A DNA stretch of 64,000 nt, taken from Perca fluviatilis. Lineage: Eukaryota > Chordata > Actinopteri > Perciformes > Percidae. Position 1 is the first letter of the stretch, and each line of letters opens with the position of its first letter. Below the pieces are notes generated by a model. It was not told the DNA's origin and ran no database searches. It was given only the letters and a program-made list of their open reading frames with translations. Below, piece by piece: positions 12,286-23,934 of the stretch. Position numbers and translations under genes: made by a program. The DNA lies in contig NC_053116.1 in the NCBI RefSeq assembly GCF_010015445.1, positions 6,225,980 to 6,289,979 on the forward strand, read 5' to 3'.

Positions 12286-13334
12286 ATAGTATAATGAGTA
12301 GAGGTGGTGTTTTATCACAATGGAAGTTATATTCACAGATGCATTCTTACCATAGTAAGTGTGGATTAATAAATATACTTTGGAGAGATAATCCAAAATT
12401 CCAATTTTCTGGAGGGCAAAACCTGCTGATAAAGAATATGCAGAAATATGTTCTGCTATAGATTTAAACTGTACCTACCTAAATTTAGCCAGAGATATGT
12501 ATCAGTGCACATCTTGTAAAGCAATACTGCAGGTAATCACGTTAGAGGTTAGGTAATCTGTGGCATTTACTTTGAACTTAATCTGAAAAAGCCTTGAAAG
12601 TATTGCCCTCCACCCGGGCAACATTATTACCTGCATAAAACAGCTCTGCAAGCCTCAGGACAGCCATTTGCCTGCAGGGACAAACCCCCCTTCACTTTCT
12701 GTCGTTCCATGATACAATTTATAACAGTAGTATTGCCATTGGCTATAGCTAACCTGGCACACACAACTACTAATGAAATAAACACAACAATAGACATTTT
12801 TACATGTTGCCAACAATAAAAATAAAAAATAATAACTGTCTCACAACGATGACAGTGACGACAGAGAAGGAGAATGTGAAAAATCAACTGAGAGTTTTCC
12901 TTAAACAACCACTTGACCTTTTCAAATAGTTCTTCAGAGTTCCTGGTCATTGGTTTTGAAGCTGTTGTGAGAGGAAAAAGGTTTTTGACCTTTCCGCACT
13001 GAAGCTCAGCTGTTTTCGGCCTTTAGATCTGTCCTGTATTTGCAGCAGACAGGATACTGCAGACTTCTTGTGTGATGATGGGTGTCTCCTTTAGATTGGA
13101 ACTAGTAGTCTAAAAAAATGGCATTGTCAGTCGCTTGCTTTGTCGATCAATGAAACACTTTGGTCCAAAGCAAGATATCTTAACGAGTAATAATAAGCAG
13201 GTCAACATTAGACTTATTTGGGTTTCCCAGAGGACAAATAGTAATGGTGACGTGGCCCCTGTCCTTTTGCACAGCACCATTTTTTCAAGTCTTCATCCTA
13301 AAACACATTGGTCCTTTACATTACCCTGACAATA
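12286..13334. other. intergenic, no feature seen
   Basis: A 107-residue minus-strand frame (12950-12627) has no recognisable domain or splice context and is not called. No repeat was recognised. Confidence 0.45.
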
Positions 13335-13760
13335 GTCTCAAATTTCCAGACCTTCCTCCACGGCGCTGCGGCGGAGGAGGGTCTGGCTAGTCCACACAGC
13401 ATTCTGGGATGGGAGAAAAACGTGCTCTGGTTTATTGGCACTTCTTTCAACCAATCACAATTGTCTTGGGTGGTGCTAAGCGCCGGACACAATGACGGTG
13501 CCTCTGCAAAACAGCCTCAGGAAGGAACTTGTTTTGGTGGAGCATGTGCACGTTCAAAGGTTGTTTTAGTCGTGCAACAGAAAACTCTGATTAGACAGAT
13601 AGTCTAGCTAGCTGTCTGGATTTACCCTGCAGAGATCTGAGGAGCAGTTAACCATAGTCCTCACAAATCCACCCAAGGTTAAAATGCCAAAACAAAGAAA
13701 GAGGAAGGTTAAAAATGAGGGACATCCAGCGGAATTTCTGGCGGCACCGTAGCTGATACA
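13335..13760 (+). repeat. dispersed DNA-transposon-like repeat with subterminal hairpin
   Basis: Near the left end a hairpin pairs CCAGACCTTCCTCC (13349) with GGAGGAGGGTCTGG (to 13388). The rest of the element, for example ACCATAGTCCTCACAAATCC, recurs in inverted orientation at 36383-36656. The right end is near GGAATTTCTGGCGGCACC (about 13745). No coding potential. The hairpin resembles those at the ends of the helicase-bearing element at 19.5-21.9 kb. Confidence 0.6.
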
Positions 13761-14508
13761 GACTCTCTTGACAATAATTGGTCATTTCCAAGACATTTAC
13801 TTTGGATCATCCTGATGTGTGCTCCCCACATTTGCCATTTGTACTTCAGAAATGTCAAACCAAAATGGGCAGATTTCTGTAATAATGAACTGAGTATTCT
13901 CATGCTCCCCAGAGGGTGAACCCTTTTGGTTTTTAATATTTAATGAGCTGTTCTTTGGCACTTTCCACTGTCCTTTTTCACCTGACCTCTTTCCACCCCC
14001 CACATACACTCTAATGAAATCTGCCCTCAGGTTTCGAAGGGAGATGAACTCTCACAAACTTTTCTTGTCTACTCTCCTCTTCTTCTTCCATTCTTTTTCT
14101 TTCCCTTGATTGTTATTACCTGCCGCTTCTCCCACGTCTAAGAGCTTCTGTCTCCTCTATTTATTCTTTTATGAAATGGCAAACCCCTCCTGTGCACTCT
14201 TGGCTCTCTCTAGCCCTCTTTTACCTCCCTCTCTCCCTTTCATCTACCTGTACATGTGCATTTGGCAGACGCTTTCATCCAAAGTGCCTGCGTTGAGCAT
14301 AAACTTTATGAATATTGTAACTCTTCTGAAAATAGACCATATATATGCTTATATATGTTTAATAAACTATCTTAACTTGCCATTTGGTGAAAGATTTTCA
14401 CCTAAACACTCATGCTTACCAGCACATCTGGGGACGTTTTGTTTTTCTCCATTCAATTTTCTGTCACTATTTTAACCCTAACTTTTAAAACTCCTTGTAT
14501 GACATTAA
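13761..14508. other. intergenic with short SINE-tail-like segment
   Basis: Mostly unremarkable. About 14250-14290 (GCAGACGCTTTCATCCAAAG) resembles the conserved 3' tail of many fish SINE/LINE elements in reverse orientation. Confidence 0.45.
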
Positions 14509-15670
14509 GGGCCCTATTTTAACGATCTGAAACGCAAGTATGAAACGCAAAACGCAAGTAGCTTTGTGGGCGGATCTTGGGCGCTGTTGCTATTTTACCG
14601 GCGGGATAAATGACTCTTGCGCCCGACGCAAATCTAAAATGGGTTGGTCTGAAGTAGCTAGGTGTGGTTTGGGCGTAACGTGCAATAAACCAATCAGAGC
14701 GTCATCTCACATTCCCTTTAAGAGCAGGGCGCTTGTTCCTAATATTAATATTAATAACATAATTAATATTATAATATAATAATTGCTATTATGACGGCGG
14801 ATTTGCCTGGCGCACGCCAGCGGGAGCTGCCGATGCGAGATGCGGCAAAGTAATAAATGCCCGTCTTGGCCGAGTGGCGATGTTGCTGCGGCCTCTCGGG
14901 AGCATCTCCTCAAGTCTGGAGAGGATTGCTGCAGCCATGGAGCGTGGGCCTCCAAACGCACCACCTGCTCCTGTTGTGCCCCTTCCTCCTCCCCCCACTC
15001 CATCTCCGTCCACCCGCTCCACCAGGAGCGCATCGCGCATTCAGTGGCGCATTACTCCCGGACCAGATCCCGCCGTAGTTCAACATCACGTCTCCTTAAG
15101 TCCTCTAATATTTCCTCATTTATGTCATCAATACATCCATGATTCATGGAAATGTTGTGTAAAACACAACAAGCCACAAAGAATGCTGCGACTTTTTGAG
15201 GACTGTACTGTAAAGTGCCTCCTGACCTATCCAAACACCTGAAGCGCATTTTCAGTAATATTGTCCTTTGTAATTATGTATGGTTTGCAAAAATGGGAAC
15301 TGCTGCATCCATTTAGATGAGAGAAGTGTATGCGCGTTGTGCACACGCTACATTATGGCCAAGCATGCGCCCCTAAAATAGCATCTGAATAACGGCGTAC
15401 TGACTTTAGACTAGCGCCACTGACTTTAGACCAGGTTTTTCCTGGTCAATGGCGGAATTGTTTTCTGAAACTGCAGAATAGCACAAAGTAACGTTTGCGC
15501 CGGAACACGCTTCCTCTTTTCGCTGAACCGCCCCCAGGAGCGCAAATACATTCCCTAATTTACCGACGTGCGTCTGTGGAGGGAAAAGTCCGCTGTGCGT
15601 CGGGTGCAAAATAGGAATGATACATGCGTCGGTTTACAAAGGCAATTGCGCCGAGTGCAAGATAGGGCCC
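14509..15670. mobile_element. PIF/Harbinger transposon, deleted copy
   Basis: Both ends carry GGGCCCTAT-type termini (14509 and inverted at 15670), flanked by TAA on the left and TAT on the right. This fits the 3-bp TWA target of Harbinger elements with one mismatch. Only the end of the transposase gene remains, on the minus strand. The GC-rich inner part (14780-15060) lies where the rest of the coding capacity would have been. The superfamily call rests on the transposase remnant plus termini. Confidence 0.75.
15052..15249 (-). pseudogene. Harbinger transposase C-terminal remnant (HARBI1-like)
   Basis: A 65-residue minus-strand frame encodes the last part of a DDE_Tnp_4-type nuclease. The visible stretch FFVACCVLHNI matches the conserved 'VLHNI' end of HARBI1-like transposases, and an arginine/glutamate-rich tail with RRDVELRRDL follows. 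Functional copies are roughly 350 residues long, so most of the enzyme, including the first catalytic aspartates, is missing. It lies inside the Harbinger element at 14509-15670 and cannot be active. Upstream minus-strand frames may be traces of a second protein but show no domain I can name. Confidence 0.75.
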
Positions 15671-15732
15671 TATATGTGAAGCCCACTCACAAAATCTTTA
15701 ATAAAATATCTTGCGCATCTCCCATTATAATT

Positions 15733-15734
<2 letters not shown>

Positions 15735-15773
<39 letters not shown>
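15735..15773. repeat. (AC)n microsatellite
   Basis: About 39 bp of uninterrupted CA repeats, just outside the Harbinger element. Confidence 0.95.
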
Positions 15774-15775
<2 letters not shown>

Positions 15776-16295
15776 AATTCTCCCCCGAGGGTCGCCATGA
15801 CCATTACATATAGGCTGATATGATGGAAAGAGACAATTTCCATAGTAACATCTTGACCTTTGACATGCACAGGGTGCTGTGAACTCTCAACTTAATTTAT
15901 TTGCTAAACTGTGACTGATGAAAGTGAGGGAATATTGCCAAATTGATCTGGGGTGATTTGTGTCCAAGCTGTATGGGTAATCAGCATATTTGCTACACCT
16001 ACAGTGACCTTTGATCTTGCAAATAACCTAATCTAAAAAAAATTATAATAATATTAAACTGGGGTCTGTAAATCTTCGCACTTCACAGCAAACAAGGGTG
16101 AATGATGCAGAATTGACTGGTGAGCTAATTACCTCAAACTTCCCTTTTAAGATTTTTCAATACATAGAAGTATCATCATTGTGGCCAAATGCCTGGTTAT
16201 TGATGATGATATCTTTGTTTGCATCTGTTAGTTTTTTTCTATTTACATCATAGCACTACGCTTTACCAGTAATTTCTCAATGCATCTGACATGCC
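15774..16295. other. intergenic, no feature seen
   Basis: No exon or recognised repeat. Confidence 0.5.
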
Positions 16296-16480
16296 TTAAA
16301 GGGTATAATTTTCTTTTCAATCTAGACCCTATTTTCTCAGGCATTAGTATGTAAGTAACTAATGTGAACACATTTTTTTGAAATTGGTCCAGTATTGAGC
16401 GGGGACACTGTAAACATCAGCCACGCACTGGGCTGCAAAGTAACCCTATAGGGCAAATACGTCATCATCACTTTGTGCTG
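16296..16480. repeat. TTAA-type repeat, copy A (truncated)
   Basis: Starts at TTAA (16296-16299) with AAAGGGTATAATTTTC. It shares GAAATTGGTCCAGTATTGAG with the repeats at 26810 and 41587-43108. The right terminus is missing. It is probably a Kolobok- or piggyBac-type non-autonomous element. Confidence 0.6.
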
Positions 16481-16793
16481 TTTTTGCCACAGGCTCTGAT
16501 TATTATTCATATTTATATATACATTAAGTGTCTGACAACATCATGGAAATTATCCCTACAGAGATAAACCTTTTGGGGGGTCCTTTCAATAGTGTTCCCG
16601 TCAGTCACAACAACATTAAAGTTAACCTTTAAAACTCATATCTTGCAGTCTGATACAGATTGAAACCAAGACCTTATAAACCTTGGGATAACAAAATCCA
16701 AAGTGCATTGCATGTCACACTGTGCAAAATGGGTCTAATAGAGTCTGTAAAGACTGTAAAGAGCAAAAAGGTTAAATGAATATGTGTGAATAG

Positions 16794-17133
16794 TGTGACG
16801 GCTTCAAGTCCTAATTCAAGTCTCTTTGGTTGCTTGGATTTGGGGATTGGCTAATAAGGACTAATGACTGGCACCTGGATGAGTTGATTGCTCACATGTC
16901 TATAAATAAGGGTGCCTGGGCAGTCATTTTGTCTCTCTCCCTCCTCAAGGTTGCTTGGTTTATTTGGACTTTAGTTAAGTTACTTTTGCTTTCTTACATC
17001 GCTGCATTTCACACGTCCACACACTACGCACGTTACTGATAAACTGATAGCACATTTATTTAAATACATTTAATTTAATTGAATAAACCTGTGTTCTCCA
17101 CATTTTGTCATACCTTTGAGCCAGGTCTTGACA
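16794..17133 (+). mobile_element. solo LTR (340 bp)
   Basis: Starts TGTGACGG and ends CTTGACA, giving TGT...ACA ends, and is flanked by ATAG on both sides (16790-16793 and 17134-17137). Inside are a TATA box TATAAATAAG at 16901 and a polyadenylation hexamer AATAAA at 17082-17087 in the expected order for an LTR. No internal retrotransposon sequence adjoins it, so it is read as a solo LTR left by recombination. The 4-bp duplication fits Gypsy-like or ERV-like elements; the family is unknown. Confidence 0.65.
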
Positions 17134-17137
17134 ATAG

Positions 17138-18898
17138 GGTCAGGCTAATTACCTAAATTAGCCTGGAGATTGGTTGTAGTGATACCTGCTGCTGGGTTTT
17201 AAATTTTTTTTTAGGTTTGGTAATGTTGAAAAGCTAGCAAGATTTGAAAATCGCATCTCTTCCAGTGCACGAGCGCCGCTGCTTCAGAGCAAAGTGAAGA
17301 AAGGACCCCAATTAGACTTCATGACTCATCCAGGGGTAAGCAAACAGCTAATAATATCAAACAGCTAATAATATCATACTGAATGTTTAAAACCAACATG
17401 ACTACTGTTAGCAATGCTGCGACAGCGTGCACTGAGCCCAGGCTCGTACACTGGAGGGGTAGAGTACGTGCAGGGGTGGAAAGGAGGCATTTCATTGGTT
17501 CTCTCCAAGAAGACCGCGAGGCAGTGATTGGTGGGTGTTTTTACAGGATTACAACAGCTACAGGTGATGGATCTGTGTCTCTCCCTTTCAGAGTCCATAA
17601 GTTATTTATTACAAACAAATGTATTAAAATCGTTGCCAAGAAAAGTAAATTGTGTTTACTTTTATAGTACAATATTACAACTCACAAACCTGCCTCAAGG
17701 GATGCTCTAGAAACCAGCGTGGGTTCAACAATATGAATAGCGCTTTTGACACACAGGATGGAAGTTGAATTTAATGGAGCAGATACTGTATCTCAGAACT
17801 TCAGGCCCATTTCCTGTCGCAACTCTGACTTTAACCCTCACAAATTTCTATTAACACCTTATAAAGATAATCTTCAAGCCTAGTATACCGTGTTCCTCTT
17901 TATGATACCCTCATTCAATCATTGCAGCGGGAGTCTGACTCTGTGGGCAGGAGATCTTTTCACAGCAACAGCACTATATCGTGTCAAGGAGAAGTTTGCC
18001 ATTATGTCTTTATGACAGGCCAGTGATAAGCCTTTTTACCTACACTTCATTTTCACACTACAAATGCTGCTTTGCCTCAGCAGGAGAGGTGATTTTATTT
18101 GCTTTCATGGTCCATGTGCATCTTGGCTTCCACTGAGCAAACAAAGAAAGATTATACATGTATCTATGCCTCCAACGTCACATTACCATGGCTCTGTTTG
18201 AGAATGATAATGGTGAGGCAAGTTGATGCCGTAAGACAATTACAGCAATAGAATTACACTGAAATCATTTCCAGGCAGCGGAGGAGGGGGGGTTACACAT
18301 TCATCCAACCCTGCACGTCCAAATACTAACATAATCATCACCATTACATAGACAGGCCTTTACCTTTTATTTGTATTTGCAACTTATTAGTAACCATGCA
18401 ATTACCAGATCTATAACTAGAAGCAGCTATGACTAATGCACATTGATTAGTGGAAGAGGGAAGACGAGATAGTATTAATGATGAAAGACCAAATGGAAGG
18501 AGGCAGAGAGACAGACACATCTTTACCACAGTCAGTGTCTTTATTCTTTGTTGTTGTAATACAGCTATTCTTTTATTAAATATTTGTCCAGGGAAACTAG
18601 ATTATCTTATATTGCTGTATTAACACAGTAGCCTAGAGCAGTTAGCAAAAAGATACAACAAAAAATAACATTCATTGTTTCCATCAGTAAGTATAATTAT
18701 AATTGGCCGCTGCGTCAAATAATTTTTGTAACTTATCAAAACTGACACCCCGACAAGCTTCTAATGACCTTTCTGCCAATGAGGTTATGTCATGGCTTCA
18801 GTTTGTCTTTCAGCAGGATTATGGAAAAACTACTGGCCTGATTTTTATGAAACGTGGTGGAAGACTGAGCATGGGCCAATTATAAACCCATTACATAT
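17138..18898. other. intergenic, no feature seen
   Basis: Several short open frames (for example 17383-17667) lack domains or splice context. No repeat was recognised apart from short homopolymers. Confidence 0.45.
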
Positions 18899-18970
18899 TG
18901 GGGCTGGTAGTAGCTCAGTCTGCAGGGAGCGTAGGGTTGTTGGTTCAAGTCCTTGTGTGGACCTGCTCTG
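18899..18970 (+). repeat. tRNA-derived SINE head
   Basis: An A-box-like TAGCTCAGTCTG (18911) and a B-box-like GGTTCAAGTCC (18942-18952) lie at the usual spacing of a tRNA-derived pol III promoter. There is no cloverleaf with an intact acceptor stem, so this is a SINE head rather than a tRNA gene. Confidence 0.6.
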
Positions 18971-19477
18971 CATTAGTGCATGTATTGGTCTTGAGCATGT
19001 GTGTATTTCAGGCCTGTGTGTCATAGCCAATTAGAAAAAAAATGCAGTTTCATCAATAAATTATGTTTAAATCTAAATCACAAGGCTAATACTCAAATAA
19101 TTTTTCCCTTTAGTTAACATTGCGAGATAGGGCATTTGTGCTGCATTCACGTGATGTCAGAATAATCAAGAAAAATGAGTTCCCGACTGGGAAAATACAC
19201 CCTGCATTAACATTGTGAGATAGAACATGCCTTGGCGGAGGTCGGCACTCTCTTAGTTCCATACACAAGTTCTGTTTGTACGAATGAATTTGCTTCAAGC
19301 TGAGACTGTCTGAAAGTATGCACCCTTATCTCCATTCGGACAACTTATTTATGATGACAGGCTTTTTGCCATGCCTTTGAGCATGGCCATTTGTAACGGC
19401 TGTAAATGTGTACTGTACAGACCAATGGAAGACACTTGGTACAAGGAAATTTGAGTCAAGCTTAAAGACGCCCTGTG
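18971..19477. other. intergenic, no feature seen
   Basis: The two phrases AACATTGYGAGATAG near 19117 and 19210 form an imperfect short direct repeat. Nothing else was recognised. Confidence 0.4.
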
Positions 19478-21935
19478 GAGTTTTCTTACCCTGGAAATCC
19501 AGAGTTCTTGCAAGTCTTCGCTCAGCGAGTCACTCTGGCATTCAGTAATTATGCTCATTAACTATGCCCTTGTAGCCGAGCTGCACCAATCACATCGTTG
19601 TATCTGATATAGGCGGGCCAGAGGCGTGCTAAACAGATGACGACAGCGCTGCGACGTCAAAGTTATTAGTAAACATTGCAAGATGGCTACGGATGAACAC
19701 CAGTTGTTTGAAACGGCTTTGGCCGCTACAATGAACGGGTTAGACTTGGCTTTTTATCTGAAAGAGGAACAGAAGATGGCGCTCAAATTGTTCCTTTGCA
19801 AGAAGGATGTTTTTGCTGTTTTGCCGACCGGATACAGCAAGAGTTTAATCTACCAGTTAGCTCCGCTGGTAGCTAAGCGTATGGGGCTTAGCGAAAACCC
19901 ACTGGTGGTTGTGGTCTCGCCATTGATCGCCCTTATGGAGGACCAGGTGAACGAGGCGAAGAAATTCGGTCTTTTAGCGTGGAATCAATGGCTGGTAAAA
20001 AAGTAAGCGAACAAAGTCTACCGGGACAACATCATCGGGATTGTGGTGGATGAGGTCCATCTCATTTACAAAAGAGTCATTTGGTAAACTTCCTCTAACG
20101 AAAAAGTAAGCTATTCAATAGTAATACAGTAGCCTAATTTTAACAGGACGATATGTCTAGCTGCAACCTGTTATGCCGTTAAGGCTAGGTGCTACATACT
20201 TTACTCTGGCTAGTTCCCAAAGTGAAATCACAATATGAGGGAATTCAGGTTGCTCTTTAATCAATTACATTTTGTTATCAGTATTACCCCACTGATTATT
20301 TAAGCAATATAGGCTAGATTTGATTGTGCTGTCGTAATTATTTAGTTGTTAATCTTGTCAAATTGGTTATGTTATAACATTCAGATCTACTCTGTTCACC
20401 AGGGGAAAGACTGATAAAGGGGAGAAGACCTTCAGGGAGTGTTTTTCCAAGCTGGGCGAACTAAGATCCATTGTCAAACAGGCTGAGTAAGGAAACTATG
20501 TGACCCATGTTCTTGAACCTAGCCTTAGCCCTGTGTCAGGAGGAACATAAAGGCCTTTGTGAGTGGTGTAATATTACTGTTACAATACTAATATTCATTA
20601 TTACGATGCCTTGCCTTGCCCCTTCATTTCAGGTGATCCAGCAGCGAGGTCCTCGGGAACAAACAATTTCTAAGTCCCATGGAAGAAAATGTGTATTTTA
20701 CAAACAGCCGTGATGGGTTATATTCAACTCCCTTCCCAATGGAGATTTTTTTTAGTATTATTTTATTTGAAAACACTCCATGTTTACCTGTTACATCCTG
20801 CAACCCCTATATGCTCACAAAAAAATTAGTCCTAGTCGTTGAAGTCATTTTAGTATCAACCATTAAAGGATAGTTGTACCTCAACTTTGACATGTTGGCA
20901 CAAAGTGTCCAACGGTCCTTTGCAGACTTATCATCAAAGAAAATCTTGAAGTGGATCTAAGGATACCTGCACAGCAGCTAAGTACACATCATTACAGTTC
21001 TGTCTCAGTATAAAGAATAAAATACAAGTCAAATAATGAAACTGAACTGAAATTAACAATTTGACAAATCATTGATGAAATTATACTGTGCTCCATTACT
21101 TACTTAAAATAACACTAATGGCATGCCAGTCTTTGAACTTAAACACCATCCCTTCTAGTCTGTCCTCCTTGGTGACCCTGTCAGCAAAGGTCCACTGTAG
21201 ATTTCGTCAATTGGCCTCAGCGAGGCGGTCACCTCCGACTAACATTGTGGACAATCCTTCAGAAAAGGACAAATATTACTGTTTACAAAAAGGACAGAAA
21301 TATTAGTTTTACAAACATTACAAAAGGTCATATATAACCAGGAAAGGATGATGTTGCCCAATGGGCCACGAGCTAGAGGGCCTTAGAATGAAACATTTTA
21401 CATATTCTATTCATTAGGCTTCAACAGGTAGTGCACCCCAACTTTTTCAATGTAAACATTCTTGTTGAGGATGGTTAGCATGGTCATACACAGGCAAATC
21501 TCATTCCAGTCTTGTTAAAAGGGTGACACACGCTGACAAATCCTATTCGACACTGGTCTGTTTACTACCTTCACGCCAACATGAAAAAGTCTTTCAGATA
21601 TACTTCGTTTCCCAAATCTATCAAAAATGTATTTGTGCAAACCAACTATTTTCATATTCTCCTTGCAAAAACACCAAAAGTCGTCTTGTGGCTCCATTTC
21701 TGTTAGGCTAAATTTACGTCTGTCAGTCAAATTATTCTCCAAAACAAACTAGTTTCCGTCGCTCTGGATACGTCACCCCGTGTATTGTTGTGATTGGTTG
21801 TAGTGTTATCCAATTGTGTGCAGTGAGATTTTCAAATGCATGCTTGGTGCCGCCCCTCAAGTTGGGCCATTTTCATTACTCATTGCCAGACCCTTAATCT
21901 TTCGGATTTGGGTCTGGATTTCCAGAGTTTTCTTG
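19478..21935. mobile_element. inverted-repeat element carrying a RecQ-like helicase remnant
   Basis: The ends share an inverted CTGGAAATCCAG core (19491 on the left, 21914-21925 inverted on the right). Each is followed inward by its own small hairpin: CCAGAGT...ACTCTGG on the left and CCAGACCC...GGGTCTGG on the right. Between them lies a broken superfamily II helicase gene and about 1.4 kb without recognisable coding. It looks like an internally deleted DNA transposon. Helicase-encoding transposons such as AcademH are known, but assignment to that group is only a hypothesis. Confidence 0.5.
19683..20490 (+). pseudogene. RecQ-like SF2 helicase, broken N-terminal part
   Basis: From ATG 19683, 107 residues encode helicase motif I in a variant form ([12 protein letters not shown]; family consensus has GxGKS) and motif Ia ([14 protein letters not shown]). 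A TAA at 20004-20006 interrupts the frame. The same frame then resumes with the Walker B motif DEVH (20049-20060). A GTAAAC donor near 20085 and an acceptor TTCACCAG near 20401 join in frame to a second exon (about 20402-20490) containing FRECFSKLGELRS, as expected after motif II of RecQ-type enzymes. The stretch between motifs Ia and II is shorter than usual, suggesting a deletion, and motifs III-VI are absent. An active helicase is therefore excluded. Bloom/RECQL-like host genes do not look like this; a transposon-borne helicase is the better reading. Confidence 0.7.
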
Positions 21936-23749
21936 CATACTAACAAAAAGTTGTTAGGATTCAATGTGTCTCACCAAAAAGCATTAAATGTATCTTTTCA
22001 GATTAAACAAATGTGTTGAGAGCATTTCCTTCCTCATAACATTTTTCTAATATTTCAAATTTCACATTATACCCAGAAATTGCATGCCTCTCCTTTTTGT
22101 AATTGGTTTGTTGGTTTGAAATACCCCCAAACCAATCACTTGCTCCTTCCATAACACACCGGGGCTGCAGTCAAATAGTCAAATTTGCTTAGAAAGGTTC
22201 CTAATGGAGTGAAATGACCCGGAATTAGTTTAGTGGCTGCAATGATAAGAGACGTCGAATTGTCTCAATGATAAAGAAAGGTGCTTCATTGCTTCCTTTG
22301 TTACCTCCTTTAGCATAGGGTACACTGGACCATCCTTTACAAAAGGAAAGGAGATAAAGCTGTCCCACTAGTCCTTGCGGCAGCAACATTTAAAGCGACG
22401 CATCGCCATGTCACCATTCATAATCAATATAAGGTGCACAGTAGTGCCTTAATCCTATACGCACCGTGCGTGCATTTTATTTTCAGTGAGACATTGCAAC
22501 ACATCTAATAGGCCTAATAATGATAATGTACTTTATGGCGCTGTTTGAGTGGTTTAATAAGCCGGTTAATGGGAGATTTTTTACTCTCCTCTCCAATGCG
22601 TTACATGACAGTGTGACAGTGTGTTTACAGAACTGTGAATGAATGGATCGCTGAATCCAAAGTTACACAGCGCACCGGACACTGTTTATTTATAGCCTAG
22701 AGCAGCGTCTGAAACAATTTGCCTGTTTGCCCCTTGGCTTATTTCAATATATATGTTTTGTTAAAAACTCACTACAGATATGACTACATTATTATGACCA
22801 TGTTTAAAAGTAGGAATGTTATGAAATAATCGATGGAGTGACGCACAGCAGCAGCAGACAGCTCGGCTCGGTTTACAGTTTAGAGAATATTGTTATACTC
22901 ATTAATAATGTATTTCTGTCACCCACTCGCAACCATCTAAGCCTTATAACATAGAATATGTAGCCAGTATCTTCGTAAGTCTAACACTGATTATCTTGCA
23001 TACTTGTAACAATTATTTTCATGCAATCATCCTAATCAGGATTCATGTAGATAAAAATGAAAATAAACTTCATTTGCTGAACACCTTTCATACAAAAAAC
23101 AGCCTACAGCCCAGTGTTTTAAAATAATGAAATGACATGCAGTGGGTGCTTCACATGAAACGACATAATTATTGCAGAATAAGAAGGGGGAAAATGGTGA
23201 TGAAGTAAAATTTTCCACCGGGTTGTCCTGTCCACATTTATTAAGCCTGCCTGAAAAATCCCGTTTAGAACGCACGGGGTGAAGTATCCAGATGTGCTGG
23301 CAGACCCACATCAATAACATCCGCTGTCGCATGATTACAGCCGAGTGTAAGGACAGTTGTCTTATCCTAATTCCTATTGAATTCTCTTTCACACCTTTCC
23401 TTGACCTCATGATGTTTACCATCGGGGTTAAAGATTTAGGAGGTAATTTTTTGACTTTTCGACAGCAGCCCAGCAATCAGATGACCAATATATTCATAAA
23501 GACGACCGGAACAAAGAGGCAATTTCTATTTCAAGTGTTGTACAATGTCAACATGCAGCCACTGTAAAGGTTTTAACAAAGAAGCATGTTGTGTCTTTTT
23601 GAATTCATGTCCACAAACATACAGTAGTATTCTAACTGTCCTGATAATGTATACTTTATTACTTTATTACTGGTGGGGCATGCTGGTTCTAGCAACAGAA
23701 CCTACGCACGACTTCCAGTGGCGAAAGAACGTGTTTTGTTTGCAAAAAT
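21936..23749. other. intergenic, no feature seen
   Basis: A 146-residue minus-strand frame (23476-23036) has no domain, and its composition looks random, so it is not called. No repeat family was recognised. Confidence 0.45.
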
Positions 23750-23934
23750 CTTAATTTGTAAAGTAACTAGTAACTAAAAATATTAAATTTATTTATTATT
23801 AAATATTATTCTCTGAAATGTATGAGAGTAGAAGTAGAAAGTGGAATGAAAAGACTAAAGTAAAGTACAAGTACCTCAATTTTGTACTTAAGTTTAGTAG
23901 TTGAGTAAATGTACTTAGTTACATTCCACCACTG
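23750..23934. repeat. hAT-type MITE, one end
   Basis: The right end is TTACATTCCACCACTG (to 23934), preceded by alternations of GTACTTAAG and GAGTAAATGTACTTAG. This is the well-known terminus of abundant fish hAT-like MITEs. The opposite CAGTGGTGG end is not found, so the copy is truncated. Confidence 0.6.

Noticed and set aside
12627..12950. 107-residue minus-strand frame with hydrophobic middle
   Set aside because: The hydrophobic part comes from AT-rich sequence, and no signal peptide or family is recognisable.
18899..18970. Possible tRNA gene
   Set aside because: The boxes are present but stems do not pair as a cloverleaf. It is treated as a SINE head.
23036..23476. 146-residue minus-strand frame
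   Set aside because: No domain, no family resemblance, no splice or promoter context. It is overlapped by an equally plausible plus-strand frame.
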